Of a stretch of 64,000 nucleotides of DNA, positions 48,147 to 57,597 are shown piece after piece. Within the stretch, counting starts at the first letter, position 1; each line of letters starts with the position of its first letter. The stretch is from the NCBI RefSeq assembly GCF_028204155.1, contig NZ_JAQLOI010000003.1, forward strand, positions 992,001-1,056,000. The letters are read 5' to 3'. A program made the translations under genes and the position numbers. Origin of the DNA: Vibrio algarum (GTDB taxonomy: Bacteria; Pseudomonadota; Gammaproteobacteria; Enterobacterales; Vibrionaceae). The notes beneath the pieces are model-generated. The model had not been told where the DNA came from. It saw only the letters and a program-made list of their open reading frames with translations, and searched no databases.

Positions 48147-49330
48147 GTGCAAACGTCTAAACGCCATGGTTGGCAAAACCCACAAAATTTTTTAATACTC
48201 ACCTCTATTGTAATCACAATTACATTTTCTAGTTGGCAGGCACTACTTAACAACTTTGTAGTAGAGAAAGCCAACTTTGATGGTGCGGACATTGGTCTGC
48301 TTCAAAGCGTTAGAGAAATCCCAGGTTTTTTGGCTTTCACTGTGGTATTTGTTCTTCTGTTTATACGTGAACAGAAATTCATGATCATTGCATTGGCAAT
48401 GTGTGGTTTGGGTACTGCGGCTACCGGTTTTTTCCCGTCTCTTGGGGGTTGTTATTTACAACGCTAATAATGTCTATCGGGTTCCACTATTTTGAAACTC
48501 TAAAACAATCACTCTCTTTACAATGGTTAACAAAGTCTGAAGCGCCTGAAGTATTAGGTAGACTCATTTCTGTTAGCGCATTCGCCTCGCTTTTCACCTA
48601 TGGGGCACTCTGGTTAGCGTTAGAACAACTAAAACTAGATTATGTTTGGGTTTATCTTATCGCGGGCGGCTTGGCTTTTATTATTACTCTTGTACTTGCA
48701 TTCGCTTTTCCTGCTTTTGAAACGCATACTCAGCAGAACAAAAAACTTTTCTTGAGAAAACGTTATTGGCTTTATTATGCGCTTACCTTTATGAGTGGTG
48801 CCAGAAGGCAGATATTCACTGTTTTTGCGGGCTTTTTAATGGTAGAAAAATTTGGTTACTCAGCTGGAGATATCACCTTATTATTTCTAATTAACTACGT
48901 ATTTAATTGGTTGTTTGCCAAGAAAATTGGGCGGCTAATTGGTAAAGTTGGCGAACGTAAAGCCTTGGCATTTGAATATATCGGGTTAATTGCTGTCTTT
49001 CTCGGCTACGCCTTTGTTGAAACAGCCGAGTGGGGAGCCGCACTTTACGTGATCGACCATCTGTTTTTCGCGTTGGCGCTTGCGATTAGTACCTATTTTC
49101 AAAAAATTGCCGATCCTGCGGATATGGCCTCCACCGCAGGTGTGGCTTTCACTATAAACCATATTGCAGCGGTTGTTATCCCGGTTACCTTCGGTGTTAT
49201 TTGGCTTGTTTCACCGTCAGCGGTATTCTTTTTGGGTGCAGGAATGGCCGTTGTTTCTTTGTTATTAGCATTGAACGTGCCTGAAAAACCGACAGAAGGT
49301 AACGAAGTAAGAATATTGAGTTGGACTTAG
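48147..49330 (+). pseudogene. MFS transporter, frame broken at a TTGGGGG run
   Basis: A GTG start after AAGGA opens a frame of 106 codons with the first membrane helices. The frame shifts at 48442-48448, and an overlapping frame to 49330 continues with about eight more helices (TLIMSIGFHYFETLKQSL..., IAAVVIPVTFGVIWLV). One additional T would give FFPSLWGLLFTTLIM. The whole product is about 394 residues, of the major facilitator type. The substrate is unknown. It is followed by a Nudix gene 20 bases later. A one-base indel is the likely explanation. Confidence 0.82.
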
Positions 49331-49350
49331 ATAAGCAGAGGGATTTCAAG

Positions 49351-49869
49351 ATGCAGTTTTGCCCAAAATGTGGTTCAAAATCGTTAGTAATTCAAGATAC
49401 ACCAGCGAAACTTTATACCTGTAGCGAGTGTACGTTCACATTGTTTCAAAATGTAGCCGCTGCCGTTATGGTGGTGATAACCTGCAAAGATGAGGTTCTT
49501 ATTGCTATTAGAGGAAGAGAGCCAGGTATAGGTATGTGGGACTTCCCGGGTGGTTTTGCTGACCCAGACGAAACGCTAGAAGAGGCGGTAATCAGAGAGC
49601 TATACGAGGAGCTTGACCTTGTTGTTGATAGCGCGATATATGTGGGGTCCAATCCCAATACTTACCCATATAAAGATATTATCTATAAAACCTGCGATAG
49701 CTTTTTTGTGGTTGAATTGGATGAAAAGCCTAAAATGAAGGCACAAGACGATGTGGCGCAAATTCTCTGGGTTGCAATAACTGATGTAGAAATCAGCAAG
49801 TTTGCTTTTGAGTCTGCAAAGGTTGCCTTTCAGCAGTTAATCGGTTTTAAAAAAGAAATAATCAGGTAA
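49351..49869 (+). CDS. Zinc-ribbon Nudix hydrolase
   Basis: The start MQFCPKCG at 49351 has an AGAGGG site; an upstream in-frame ATT/ATG-like extension from 49321 is rejected. The 172-residue protein has an N-terminal zinc ribbon (CPKCG and CSEC) and a Nudix box (GFADPDETLEEAVIRELYEELDL) with the G-x5-E-x7-RE-x2-EE pattern. This zinc-ribbon Nudix arrangement resembles NudC-like and related hydrolases of nucleoside diphosphate derivatives. It is shorter than NudC, so a close relative is more likely. Substrate unknown. Confidence 0.85.
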   Translation: MQFCPKCGSKSLVIQDTPAKLYTCSECTFTLFQNVAAAVMVVITCKDEVLIAIRGREPGIGMWDFPGGFADPDETLEEAVIRELYEELDLVVDSAIYVGSNPNTYPYKDIIYKTCDSFFVVELDEKPKMKAQDDVAQILWVAITDVEISKFAFESAKVAFQQLIGFKKEIIR

Positions 49870-49884
49870 GTTACCTGATTATTT
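49856..49884 (-). terminator. Terminator of the YHS gene, overlapping the Nudix stop
   Basis: A perfect 14-bp palindrome (arms AAATAATCAGGTAA) around one base sits at the end of the Nudix gene. Read on the minus strand it ends in TTTCTTTTTT, about 30 bases past the YHS-gene stop. Confidence 0.7.
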
Positions 49885-49910
49885 AAGTTGTTCTATATGC
49901 CATAAGTTCA

Positions 49911-50381
49911 TTAGTTATTAATGTTGTCTTTCTTAAAAAGCATCGGCCAGTTTTTATCTCCCTGAGCGATAAACCCGGGGACATCTTTTAACCATTTGTT
50001 CTGAATATCTCGATTGTAATTTAGATATAACTTGCCATCTACAATCGTCCATTGCTCTGGGTTTCCTGGAGCAAAGTCGTTCTTTTCCGCAATTGCCCAG
50101 GCGCAGTAACCGCCATATTGTGGCGCGTACTTGGTCGGGTCGGCTTTAAACTTATCCATATTGTTCTGACTCGTAAAATACCAATCAGCACCCATATATT
50201 CGAGTTTGAATTTGTTGTTACCTTTAATCGCTCTATTATGCGAGAAATAAGCGACAGTATCGTACCCATCTACGGCTTTGTTATTAAAAAAGCCGGTGTA
50301 GACGGGAGCCTCTGCTAGTACGGGAAGGGTATAAAAAACACTTGCCACCAATACGAGTAAACTTGATAACCACTTTCTCAT
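49911..50381 (-). CDS. YHS-domain secreted protein
   Basis: This 156-residue protein has a signal peptide (about 1-23) and a YHS-like domain (about 30-150), with VDGYDTVAYFSHNRAIKGNNKFKLEYMGADWYFTSQNN and YGGYCAWAIAEKND. YHS proteins of this group are exported and often annotated as metal-associated or of unknown role. It is alone; a 70-base gap separates it from the NRDE gene further upstream. Confidence 0.88.
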   Translation of the reverse strand: MRKWLSSLLVLVASVFYTLPVLAEAPVYTGFFNNKAVDGYDTVAYFSHNRAIKGNNKFKLEYMGADWYFTSQNNMDKFKADPTKYAPQYGGYCAWAIAEKNDFAPGNPEQWTIVDGKLYLNYNRDIQNKWLKDVPGFIAQGDKNWPMLFKKDNINN

Positions 50382-50452
50382 TGTAGATTCCTTTGCTAAT
50401 TATTCGCAGTTAACAGAGTAGACAGAAGAGAGAGAGGAAAACTTTCAGCTAA

Positions 50453-51202
50453 TTAAGCGAATTTTTCTATTTGTTTGGCATTGAGTTTACTCAGGCTACT
50501 TTTATGATATGGAGATTGAAGGCACGGTGAGCCATCCTGATAATTCACTTGTATGGTCGCTTTAGTGACAGTGATATGAGTGAAACTAACGGTGTGGGCG
50601 TCATCTCTATGCATACAAGGTGAAAAGTGCCCTTGCTCTGGTTCATGGCTGTGATGGAATAATAGTCTAGACGTCGTGTTTTCTTCAATGGCGTTAAATT
50701 TCGCAAATAAGCTTCTACGAGACGCTCTCACGTTATCTGCATCAACAGCGCTAGAAATAAGTGGTGGCAATGGCAGAGAGTCAACGAGGCTCTTCCCATC
50801 CCACTGTAGCGCTTTGACATGACCTTGTTCGGAACTTAATTGTGTATCGAAGATAACCAAGGTAAATGGTGCATACTGGGTGAGGCTTAATGTCGTGAAA
50901 TCAGCGATTAGGGCTTCCGCGTTAGAATAATGAGCGTACGACTTTACTAACTGACCGCGACTGACCAACTCCCCATTAGGTAATTCCCCTTGATAGAAAT
51001 TGAGTAGACATAACGTGAGCCCAAATTCATTGGTTGCAATCCAACTTCCTTTTCCAACAGGGTCTACAGGCATCAAATAATTGATACTTTGTTCGCTAGT
51101 AAACTGAGCAGGTGGTAGTGCCTTAGCGCGACCAATTTGTTCGTCCCTATTAAAGAAAACTTGGTAGCCAGTTTCATCTAGAAGCCACGATGCTGTGCAC
51201 AT
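50453..51202 (-). CDS. NRDE (TANGO2-like) family protein
   Basis: This 249-residue protein begins MCTASWLL and contains the NRDE motif (FFNRDEQIGRAKALPPAQF) and the GKGSWIATNEFGLTLCLLN block, the features of the NRDE/TANGO2 family. Its biochemical role is not settled; in eukaryotes the family is linked to heme or lipid handling. It is the last gene of the DedA - ATP-grasp - DinB - NRDE operon and starts in the stop codon of the DinB-like gene. Confidence 0.88.
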   Translation of the reverse strand: MCTASWLLDETGYQVFFNRDEQIGRAKALPPAQFTSEQSINYLMPVDPVGKGSWIATNEFGLTLCLLNFYQGELPNGELVSRGQLVKSYAHYSNAEALIADFTTLSLTQYAPFTLVIFDTQLSSEQGHVKALQWDGKSLVDSLPLPPLISSAVDADNVRASRRSLFAKFNAIEENTTSRLLFHHSHEPEQGHFSPCMHRDDAHTVSFTHITVTKATIQVNYQDGSPCLQSPYHKSSLSKLNAKQIEKFA

Positions 51203-51729
51203 TAAGCCTGTCCTCTTAAGTAAGTTGCTGTTGCGGGCGCGTAGCCTAAATGTTCATTAGTTTCTATGTCACAATGAGTAGTGATTACTTTAATGATGGC
51301 AAGGTGGTGGATAGTATGGCTTGACACAAATAACAGCTCTCGTCTTAATGTAGACGTCATCTCGCAAATCTTCTGTGTCGATATTGTTGCTTCCGACAGT
51401 ATAGTGACGGGGCTATCTAATTGTTGACTCGTTAGTTTGCATAACCATACCTTTACGTCACTTAGCTCTGAAACGCCTACGGATAGATTAGACTCCACCG
51501 GGTCGCCCCTACGGCGATGGTCGTAGTCAATAACACCGATGTTTGACTGATTCATTAAGGCAAGAAACATATCCAAGATATGGCGAAGATGCTCACCTAT
51601 CGAGCTTTGTACATGAGGAACCGCTTTAAAATTATAGCTAGTATGATCAAGTTTTTCGCACAACGTTAAACTCTGTTCTATTGCTTCTAAGCTGCCGATA
51701 ATAGATGGGCAAATAGGTTCATTATTCAT
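51202..51729 (-). CDS. DinB-like domain protein
   Basis: This 175-residue protein of four-helix character has a possible metal-binding histidine set (GEHLRHILDM in the first half, SSHTIHHLAI near the end), matching the DinB/YfiT fold used by metal-dependent thiol transferases. The conserved-looking DYDHRRRGDPVESN segment recalls uncharacterised members of that group. It is flanked tightly by the ATP-grasp (13 bases) and the NRDE gene (one-base overlap). The function is unknown; a thiol or metabolite transferase partner of the ATP-grasp is possible. Confidence 0.8.
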   Translation of the reverse strand: MNNEPICPSIIGSLEAIEQSLTLCEKLDHTSYNFKAVPHVQSSIGEHLRHILDMFLALMNQSNIGVIDYDHRRRGDPVESNLSVGVSELSDVKVWLCKLTSQQLDSPVTILSEATISTQKICEMTSTLRRELLFVSSHTIHHLAIIKVITTHCDIETNEHLGYAPATATYLRGQA

Positions 51730-51741
51730 ATTTTGGCCTGC

Positions 51742-52913
51742 TCAGTCCGTTGATGGATATTGTTTAATGAGTTCATTTTCTTCTTTCAACGCTTTAAATA
51801 ATGATTTGAGTTTCGGTGGTTTGTGGCCAGCCTTTTTCTGTAAATAACCAATTTTGTATAGCGAACGGTATTGGAAAAGTAAGGTTGAAAAAATTTCTGA
51901 TAGGGTAGTTTTACTATCCCAAATATGTGTTGCTTCGCTACTCGCACCGTTAATCTCAATTATTTGAAAATTTTCACCTGCGGTTAAGCTCTCAATGTTT
52001 TTGAACTTGATATCCAATCGACCGTAATGAAAACCATCAAAATCATCAAAAATGTTGTCTAATTGTTCTGTTAACGCAGATGAAATGTATTGATTGCCAT
52101 TTTTGAAAATACTTCCTCTACTGTGGCTACCAGCGAAGGCTAATCTAAATTCTAAGCCTTTGGGAACTACCCAATCGAGTTTGTGCTGATGCCTCTGTTC
52201 ATATATATGAGCAAGCTGCCCAGCTCTTGGGTCATCGTGAATTAACTGTTGTAGCGTCTTTTCACCATCGCCTTCGATATAGGGTGCGTATTTCAATGTG
52301 ATAGAGAATACTTGCCCCTTGGCTTCCCCGGGATAGCGCATATAAAACACGCCCACTTCAGCCTCGTAGTCGGATTTTTTTGTAGTAGATAATCAGCACC
52401 GTTCGGAAAGCGTTTAACATAGTCGACAAGTTGCTTTTTATTATGGATAAGCCTGACACCAGCGCCTCGGCAGCCTTTGTCGGGTTTTGCGACAACAGGG
52501 AATTCGAGTTTTTCGCTTTCCATTGCATCAAGTGCATCTTGAATCTGAATATCGATAGATTGGTTGTTTTTTCTTAGTGTAGTGAACGGTAATATCCACT
52601 GTTTTGCTTCTTTGCCCGCTAGGTTCAGAATATCTTTTTTCGATTCACCTACCATTCCACTTAGCCATATTGAAGGGTTGGCTATCAGAGGCAGCCCAAT
52701 GCTGCGATACTTAAGGCTATGCCATAGGCTTTGAAAAATGACTGGGGTATAAAAAAACCAGGTAGGCCAAAACTCGTAACGAGAAACGACCGGGCCTGAT
52801 TTATCCATTTCAGGCATACCTAATCGTGATTCAATAGACTGTCCTTTGTTGAGAGGAAGGACATTACTCTGGTCTATTTGATTGGCTGTTTTTGATTGAT
52901 TTAGTGCACTCAA
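51742..52913 (-). pseudogene. ATP-grasp family ligase, frame broken at an A7 run
   Basis: Two overlapping frames (52293-52913 and 51742-52356) encode the two halves of one protein of about 390 residues. The first has VVAKPDKGCRGAGVRLIHNKKQL, the ATP-grasp nucleotide loop. The second has GRLDIKFKN, the metal-binding EINGASSEATHIWD and the C-terminal helices. They join at a run of seven A (plus-strand T run 52375-52381); an extra A gives LLQKKSDYEAEVGVFYMRYPG. ATP-grasp enzymes ligate a carboxylate to an amine or thiol nucleophile through an acyl-phosphate. The substrate is unknown. It follows DedA by 25 bases in the same operon. Confidence 0.83.
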
Positions 52914-52938
52914 ACTGACACTCCTTTACCGTGAGTAT

Positions 52939-53505
52939 TTAATTTTTTCTTGAAGTTCTATTTATTGACCATAGGCCTGCCAATGCACATGGCGCGATAA
53001 CCCATTTCCATTCACTATCGCTGAGCCAACTGATGGACCCTAATTGATAGATGCAGAAGAATATAAGCGCGGTCCAAGCCGCAGTTGCTAAGAGTACAGC
53101 CCCCATAAAATGGAAAAACCGAATGCCAAATAGACCGCTTAACGTAAAGCCTATGGTCCTTAAGCCGGGTATAAAGCGAATGAGAGCAATATTTAAAAGA
53201 GGTTGGTGTTTGAGCCTTGCTCTAACAATACGCATTCCTCTGTTTTTTAATAAACGGTAACGTAAACCTCGCCATTTGGCTGCTAGCATTCCGGCTCCGT
53301 ATAAACCGATGTCACCGGTAGCGATGCCAATAAAAATAGCCATCAGAGCAAGAGAAGGTGAGATAGCCTGATCAGCGGCTAACAGTGCAGCAGTGATAAT
53401 TGCAAGGTCTTCCAATAGGTAAGAAAGCAGAATAATAGACACAACAATTTCGGGAACCGTCAAGTTTCCTGGTAATGCTAATTCTTGTGTAAGCCACTCT
53501 GTCAT
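52939..53505 (-). CDS. DedA-family membrane protein
   Basis: This 188-residue protein has several membrane helices and the SNARE-associated/DedA motif (ALIRFIPGLRTIGFTLSGLFGIRFFHFMGAVLLATAAWTALIF). DedA proteins are thought to move phospholipid or isoprenoid carriers across the inner membrane. Family length fits DedA (about 190-220 residues). It is the first gene of the four-gene operon with the ATP-grasp, DinB-like and NRDE genes, so it may act on the product of the ligase. That is inference. Confidence 0.9.
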   Translation of the reverse strand: MTEWLTQELALPGNLTVPEIVVSIILLSYLLEDLAIITAALLAADQAISPSLALMAIFIGIATGDIGLYGAGMLAAKWRGLRYRLLKNRGMRIVRARLKHQPLLNIALIRFIPGLRTIGFTLSGLFGIRFFHFMGAVLLATAAWTALIFFCIYQLGSISWLSDSEWKWVIAPCALAGLWSINRTSRKN

Positions 53506-53631
53506 TTCTTTCCTATTGATGCTTTGTGTTATTTTTAGATGTATATTTTGGTTAAATCTAAGTGATTACAATTACTAGACCTTTAAAGATTAGGATTTAT
53601 TTCACATTAACGAGAATAAAAAGAACAAAAT

Positions 53632-53663
53632 AAAAAACGGCTATCAAGAGATAGCCGTTTTTT
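53632..53663. terminator. Terminator of the outer-membrane protein gene
   Basis: A perfect 14-bp stem with loop AAGA, flanked by A and T runs, follows the minus-strand outer-membrane protein gene by about 23 bases. It is bidirectional in form. Confidence 0.9.
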
Positions 53664-53685
53664 AAAAGTAAGTGACGAATCGATG

Positions 53686-54273
53686 TTAAAAAGTGAAACC
53701 AGCTCGAATAATGAGAGATAAGCTAAATGGCGCTTCGTAATCACCGTCTTTGAATGAATCGATTTGACCTTCTATGGCAGAGAAAGCACCATTAGATGAT
53801 TGATAGCTAAAGCCAACGGCTTCGAATATACCGATTCCATTTATTTGCTGAGTGCCTAAGTCTCCATAATTATAGCTTAGCCCTAATTTACCGTATACGT
53901 CGATCTGCTGGGTGATACCATATGCAAATACACCTGCAGCTCGGGTAGAATAATAATCTAGAGGATAAGAAGTAGTTCGACCATCAACTGTAAAATCAAC
54001 CGTATTCTTCACTTTATCGACCCCGGCATTGACCCCCCACTTAAACTTCCGAGATTCTCCAAAGGATTTTAAAAAGGTGTAGTCAATACCATAGACGTTT
54101 CCTGTCGTACGGTCATCTGCATCATCCAATCCATTATATTCTGGTTGTTGCATAACCCAGCCACCACGAATGCCTAATTGATGGTGTGCCGAATTATCTG
54201 AGGGGGCCTCATCCGCGAAAGCAAAAAAGGGAACTGACACTAGCGCAAGCGATATTAAAGAAGTTCCTTTCAT
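53686..54273 (-). CDS. Outer-membrane beta-barrel protein
   Basis: This 195-residue protein has a signal peptide (about 1-20), many alternating beta strands and a C-terminal Phe (RAGFTF) as in small outer-membrane barrels. The sequence resembles OmpW- or opacity-like small barrels, but I do not recognise a specific family. It is alone, between the DedA operon and the glucuronate operon. Confidence 0.75.
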   Translation of the reverse strand: MKGTSLISLALVSVPFFAFADEAPSDNSAHHQLGIRGGWVMQQPEYNGLDDADDRTTGNVYGIDYTFLKSFGESRKFKWGVNAGVDKVKNTVDFTVDGRTTSYPLDYYSTRAAGVFAYGITQQIDVYGKLGLSYNYGDLGTQQINGIGIFEAVGFSYQSSNGAFSAIEGQIDSFKDGDYEAPFSLSLIIRAGFTF

Positions 54274-54414
54274 AAAAAGCCTATTGTTTTTGGTTGTTTA
54301 TTATTGGTAAATCGAATGGATACTATATATATAAAATAGTTTAAATATTGATATTTGCAGCAAATTTCTGATTTTTTATTGGTTTATAGTGACGTAATAA
54401 ATGCGAAACAAGAT

Positions 54415-54452
54415 CAAAAATGCCCCTACGATTAAGATAAAATTGTAGAGGC
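54415..54452 (-). terminator. Terminator of the glucuronate operon
   Basis: On the minus strand GCCTCTACAATT and AATCGTAGGGGC form a stem with one mismatch and a 7-base loop, followed by ATTTTT. It is about 78 bases past the eda stop. Confidence 0.6.
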
Positions 54453-54530
54453 TTATAGCTATTGATAAGAGACACTGAATGGTACTAGATGGCAATGAAA
54501 CTAGTTCTGCTTTGCGCAGTGCTTACTCTG

Positions 54531-55157
54531 TTATTTGACTAAATCAGCTGCATCTTTTGCTAAACGCCCAATTTCGTCCCACCGCCCTTCGTTGATGAGT
54601 TTTTTGTCTACCATCCAAGTTCCACCGCATGCGATAACTCTAGGGATAGCGAGATAATCATTGATGTTTTTTGAGCTAATACCGCCCGTTGGCATTAGTT
54701 CAATATCGGTATATGGCGCGAGTAGCGATTTCACCATTGCAATTCCACCAGATGCTTCTGCTGGAAAAAACTTGAGCGTTTTGAGGCCCATCTCTAATGC
54801 TGCCTCTACTGTACTCGGGTTATTGACACCCGGTACAATATCAATGCCTATCTCCTGACACGCTTTTACTGTGTTTGGGTTAAACCCAGGAGAAACTATA
54901 AAGGTCGCGCCTGCTTCTTTTGCTGCAATGGCTTGCTCTCTATTTAAAATGGTCCCAGCGCCAATAAGCATGTCTGGTTGTGCTTCTCTAAGTAGACGAA
55001 TTGCTTCTTCTGCGGCATCGGAACGGAAGGTGATTTCTGCTGCAGGTAAACCGTTTTCGGCTAACGCTTTTCCCAAAGGAATAATGTCTTCGGCTCTGTC
55101 TATAGCAATAACCGGAATGACTTTAAGTTCCTTCAGTTTATCCAATGTTGTACTCAT
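54531..55157 (-). CDS. eda: 2-dehydro-3-deoxy-phosphogluconate (KDPG) aldolase
   Basis: This 208-residue class I aldolase has the Schiff-base lysine in LKFFPAEASGG, the catalytic-glutamate segment PAAEITFRSD, and the GAGTIL and PTGGI loops. It cleaves KDPG into pyruvate and glyceraldehyde 3-phosphate. It is the last gene of the minus-strand glucuronate operon, after kdgK, and provides the final step of hexuronate breakdown. Confidence 0.95.
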   Translation of the reverse strand: MSTTLDKLKELKVIPVIAIDRAEDIIPLGKALAENGLPAAEITFRSDAAEEAIRLLREAQPDMLIGAGTILNREQAIAAKEAGATFIVSPGFNPNTVKACQEIGIDIVPGVNNPSTVEAALEMGLKTLKFFPAEASGGIAMVKSLLAPYTDIELMPTGGISSKNINDYLAIPRVIACGGTWMVDKKLINEGRWDEIGRLAKDAADLVK

Positions 55158-55187
55158 CTACTTGTCCTCGTTGTTAAGACTGAAGGA

Positions 55188-56171
55188 TCAGTCAGTTAAT
55201 TTAAATTGGTTGGTGATAGATTGGGTTGCAGATAGTGGCACAATGGCCCCTTGGCTTTGAATGACCGCACTAGCAAGTTGGTGGCCTCGTACACAACATC
55301 TTTCAGGTTCTAACCCAGTTAGGTGGCCGCTTAAATATCCAGCATTAAAAGAGTCACCGGCAGACGTTGTATCTACAACCTCTTCGATAGGTGTCGTGGT
55401 AATGAATAACGCATCGCTCTCTTTCTTTTGTAGGTTTTTATATAAGCACCCTTCCGCACCGAGTTTTATTACTGCTTTTTTAACACCGGCGTGTTCGAGG
55501 CGATCTAATGCTGCCTCTGGAGAGATGTCTTGCCAAATTGCTTGTTCGTCATCAAAGGTAACCAACGCCAGATCGCAGAACGACAGTAGTTCAGCATAGT
55601 GGTCCTTAACGGTTTTCCAGTCTTCATTCTGTGGCCAAAGTGCTGGCCTGAAGTTGGAATCAAAGGCGATTTCAACACCCTTTTCCGAGAGCTTTCTGAG
55701 TAATGTAAGCAGAGTTTTCCGATCTTTTTCTGGTAATATGGCTAGGCTAATTCCACTGAGATAAACCATGTCCATTTTTTCAAGCTTGGTTGTTAACAGC
55801 TCGAAATCTCGGTGCTGTAACATATAGCGCGCAGCAGATTGGTTTCGCCAATACAGAAAAGTTCGTTCGCCCTGATCATCAAGCTGAATAAGATATAGGC
55901 CCGGTTGCCTAGTGTTATCAGTTAGCACAAATTGCGTATTGATGCCTTCTTCTTGCCAGCGTTGAATCATACCTTCACTGAGTGCGTCAGAGCCCATCGC
56001 TGTGACGTAATTTATCTGAACTTGTTGCTTTGCAGCCCGTGCTAGATATACGGCAGAGTTAAGGCTGTCTCCACCAAAGGTTTGCAGCATGTTGCCGAAC
56101 GGTTTACCGTTCAGCTCAATCATGCATTCGCCGATAATTGCGATTTTTTTAGGAGTATCATTTTCTGTCAT
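55188..56171 (-). CDS. kdgK: 2-dehydro-3-deoxygluconokinase
   Basis: The start MTENDTPKK at 56171 lies four bases after the uxaC stop; the frame extends further upstream but without support. The 327-residue protein is a PfkB-family sugar kinase with the N-terminal GECMIELNG and GGDSLNSAVYLAR motifs and the DTTSAGDSFNAGYL anion-hole motif. It phosphorylates 2-keto-3-deoxygluconate. It sits between uxaC and eda, matching its role. Confidence 0.93.
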   Translation of the reverse strand: MTENDTPKKIAIIGECMIELNGKPFGNMLQTFGGDSLNSAVYLARAAKQQVQINYVTAMGSDALSEGMIQRWQEEGINTQFVLTDNTRQPGLYLIQLDDQGERTFLYWRNQSAARYMLQHRDFELLTTKLEKMDMVYLSGISLAILPEKDRKTLLTLLRKLSEKGVEIAFDSNFRPALWPQNEDWKTVKDHYAELLSFCDLALVTFDDEQAIWQDISPEAALDRLEHAGVKKAVIKLGAEGCLYKNLQKKESDALFITTTPIEEVVDTTSAGDSFNAGYLSGHLTGLEPERCCVRGHQLASAVIQSQGAIVPLSATQSITNQFKLTD

Positions 56172-56175
56172 AGCG

Positions 56176-57588
56176 CTATTTCGCCGCCTTGAAGAAATTC
56201 GCCGCATTACCAAAACTGATATTTTCGACCATAGGTTTTAGCAATGAGTCATCGTTTGGTACTTCACCATTTTCAACCCAGCGGCCAATCATTTCACATA
56301 AAATACGACGGAAATATTCGTGTCGCGTGTAAGAAAGGAAACTGCGGGAATCGGTTAACATGCCAACAAACTGGCTTAGTAAGCCGAGTTGAGCCAGTTG
56401 TTCGATTTGACGTTGCATGCCATCTTTTTGATCGTTGAACCACCAGCCTGAACCGAACTGGATCTTCCCTGCAATACCACCACCTTGGAAGTTCCCAATC
56501 ATGGTCGCCATCATTTCGTTGTCTCTTGGATTTAGACAATAAAGGATGGTTTTTGGTAGTTCATCGGTTTTGTCCATTTCATCAAGAATCGATGATAGCT
56601 CATAAGCAAAAGAACGGTCACCAATAGAGTCAAAGCCTGCATCTGGACCGAGCAACTTGAACATGCGTGTGCTGTTGTTTCTCTGTGCTCCGATATGTAA
56701 CTGCATCACCCAACCAAGTTTAGCGTATTGCTTGCCAAGCCAAACCTGTACCGCTGTACTAAATTGAGCAACTTCAGTCTCGTTTAGCTCTTCACCCTTT
56801 AGGCGACGCGTCATCAGGTTATCTAATGCCGTTTCACTCGGGATTTTGGCATAACGAACGATTTCGATACCGTGATCAGCTGCACGACATCCGTGTTGGT
56901 CGAAGTGCTTTAATCGAATTGATAGCGCGGTTAACAGATCGTCAAAACAACGGATTTCAGTATCCGCTACTTCTCCAAGGGCTAACATGTATGCAGCAAA
57001 ACCTTCGAGATCAATTTTAAAGGCTTTATCTGGTCGCCAACTTGGTAAAACCTCGATATCAAAGCTGTCATCAGCGGCTATAGTGGCATGATGTTCCAAT
57101 GAATCTATTGGGTCGTCAGTTGTGCCCGCCATACGTACATTCATCTGCTTCATGATCCCGCGAGCACTAAACTCCGGAGTGGCGAGTTGTTCGTTACATT
57201 GAGTCCAAATACGATCTGCGGTTTCTGGACCAAACAGTTTGCGACTGATACCGAATGGACGACGAAGTTCCAAATGGGTCCAGTGATAAAGTGGGTTTCC
57301 TAGGCATTGAGGTACCGTTTTCGCCCAAGCTTTGTATTTTTCTAAATCGGTACTATTTCCGGTGATTAGGTGTTCTGGAACACCAGCACTTCTCATTCCT
57401 CGCCATTTGTAATGATCGCCTTCAAGCCAGATCTGTCCAAGATTCTCAAAGCGACGATCTTGGGCTATTTCTTTCGGGTTCAGGTGGCAATGATAGTCAT
57501 ATATCGGCTGATTTTTAGCATATTCATGATATAGACGTTTTGCTGTTTCTGTTGTGAGCAGAAAATTTTCACACATAAAGTCTTTCAT
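56176..57588 (-). CDS. uxaC: Glucuronate isomerase
   Basis: This 470-residue protein has the length and sequence of UxaC, with the metal-binding YDYHCHLNPKEIAQDRRFENL at the N-terminus and a C-terminal SYTRHEYFRRILCEMIGRWVENGE. It interconverts D-glucuronate and D-fructuronate (and galacturonate and tagaturonate). It is between uxuB and kdgK in the operon. Confidence 0.95.
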   Translation of the reverse strand: MKDFMCENFLLTTETAKRLYHEYAKNQPIYDYHCHLNPKEIAQDRRFENLGQIWLEGDHYKWRGMRSAGVPEHLITGNSTDLEKYKAWAKTVPQCLGNPLYHWTHLELRRPFGISRKLFGPETADRIWTQCNEQLATPEFSARGIMKQMNVRMAGTTDDPIDSLEHHATIAADDSFDIEVLPSWRPDKAFKIDLEGFAAYMLALGEVADTEIRCFDDLLTALSIRLKHFDQHGCRAADHGIEIVRYAKIPSETALDNLMTRRLKGEELNETEVAQFSTAVQVWLGKQYAKLGWVMQLHIGAQRNNSTRMFKLLGPDAGFDSIGDRSFAYELSSILDEMDKTDELPKTILYCLNPRDNEMMATMIGNFQGGGIAGKIQFGSGWWFNDQKDGMQRQIEQLAQLGLLSQFVGMLTDSRSFLSYTRHEYFRRILCEMIGRWVENGEVPNDDSLLKPMVENISFGNAANFFKAAK

Positions 57589-57597
57589 TATTTTTCC

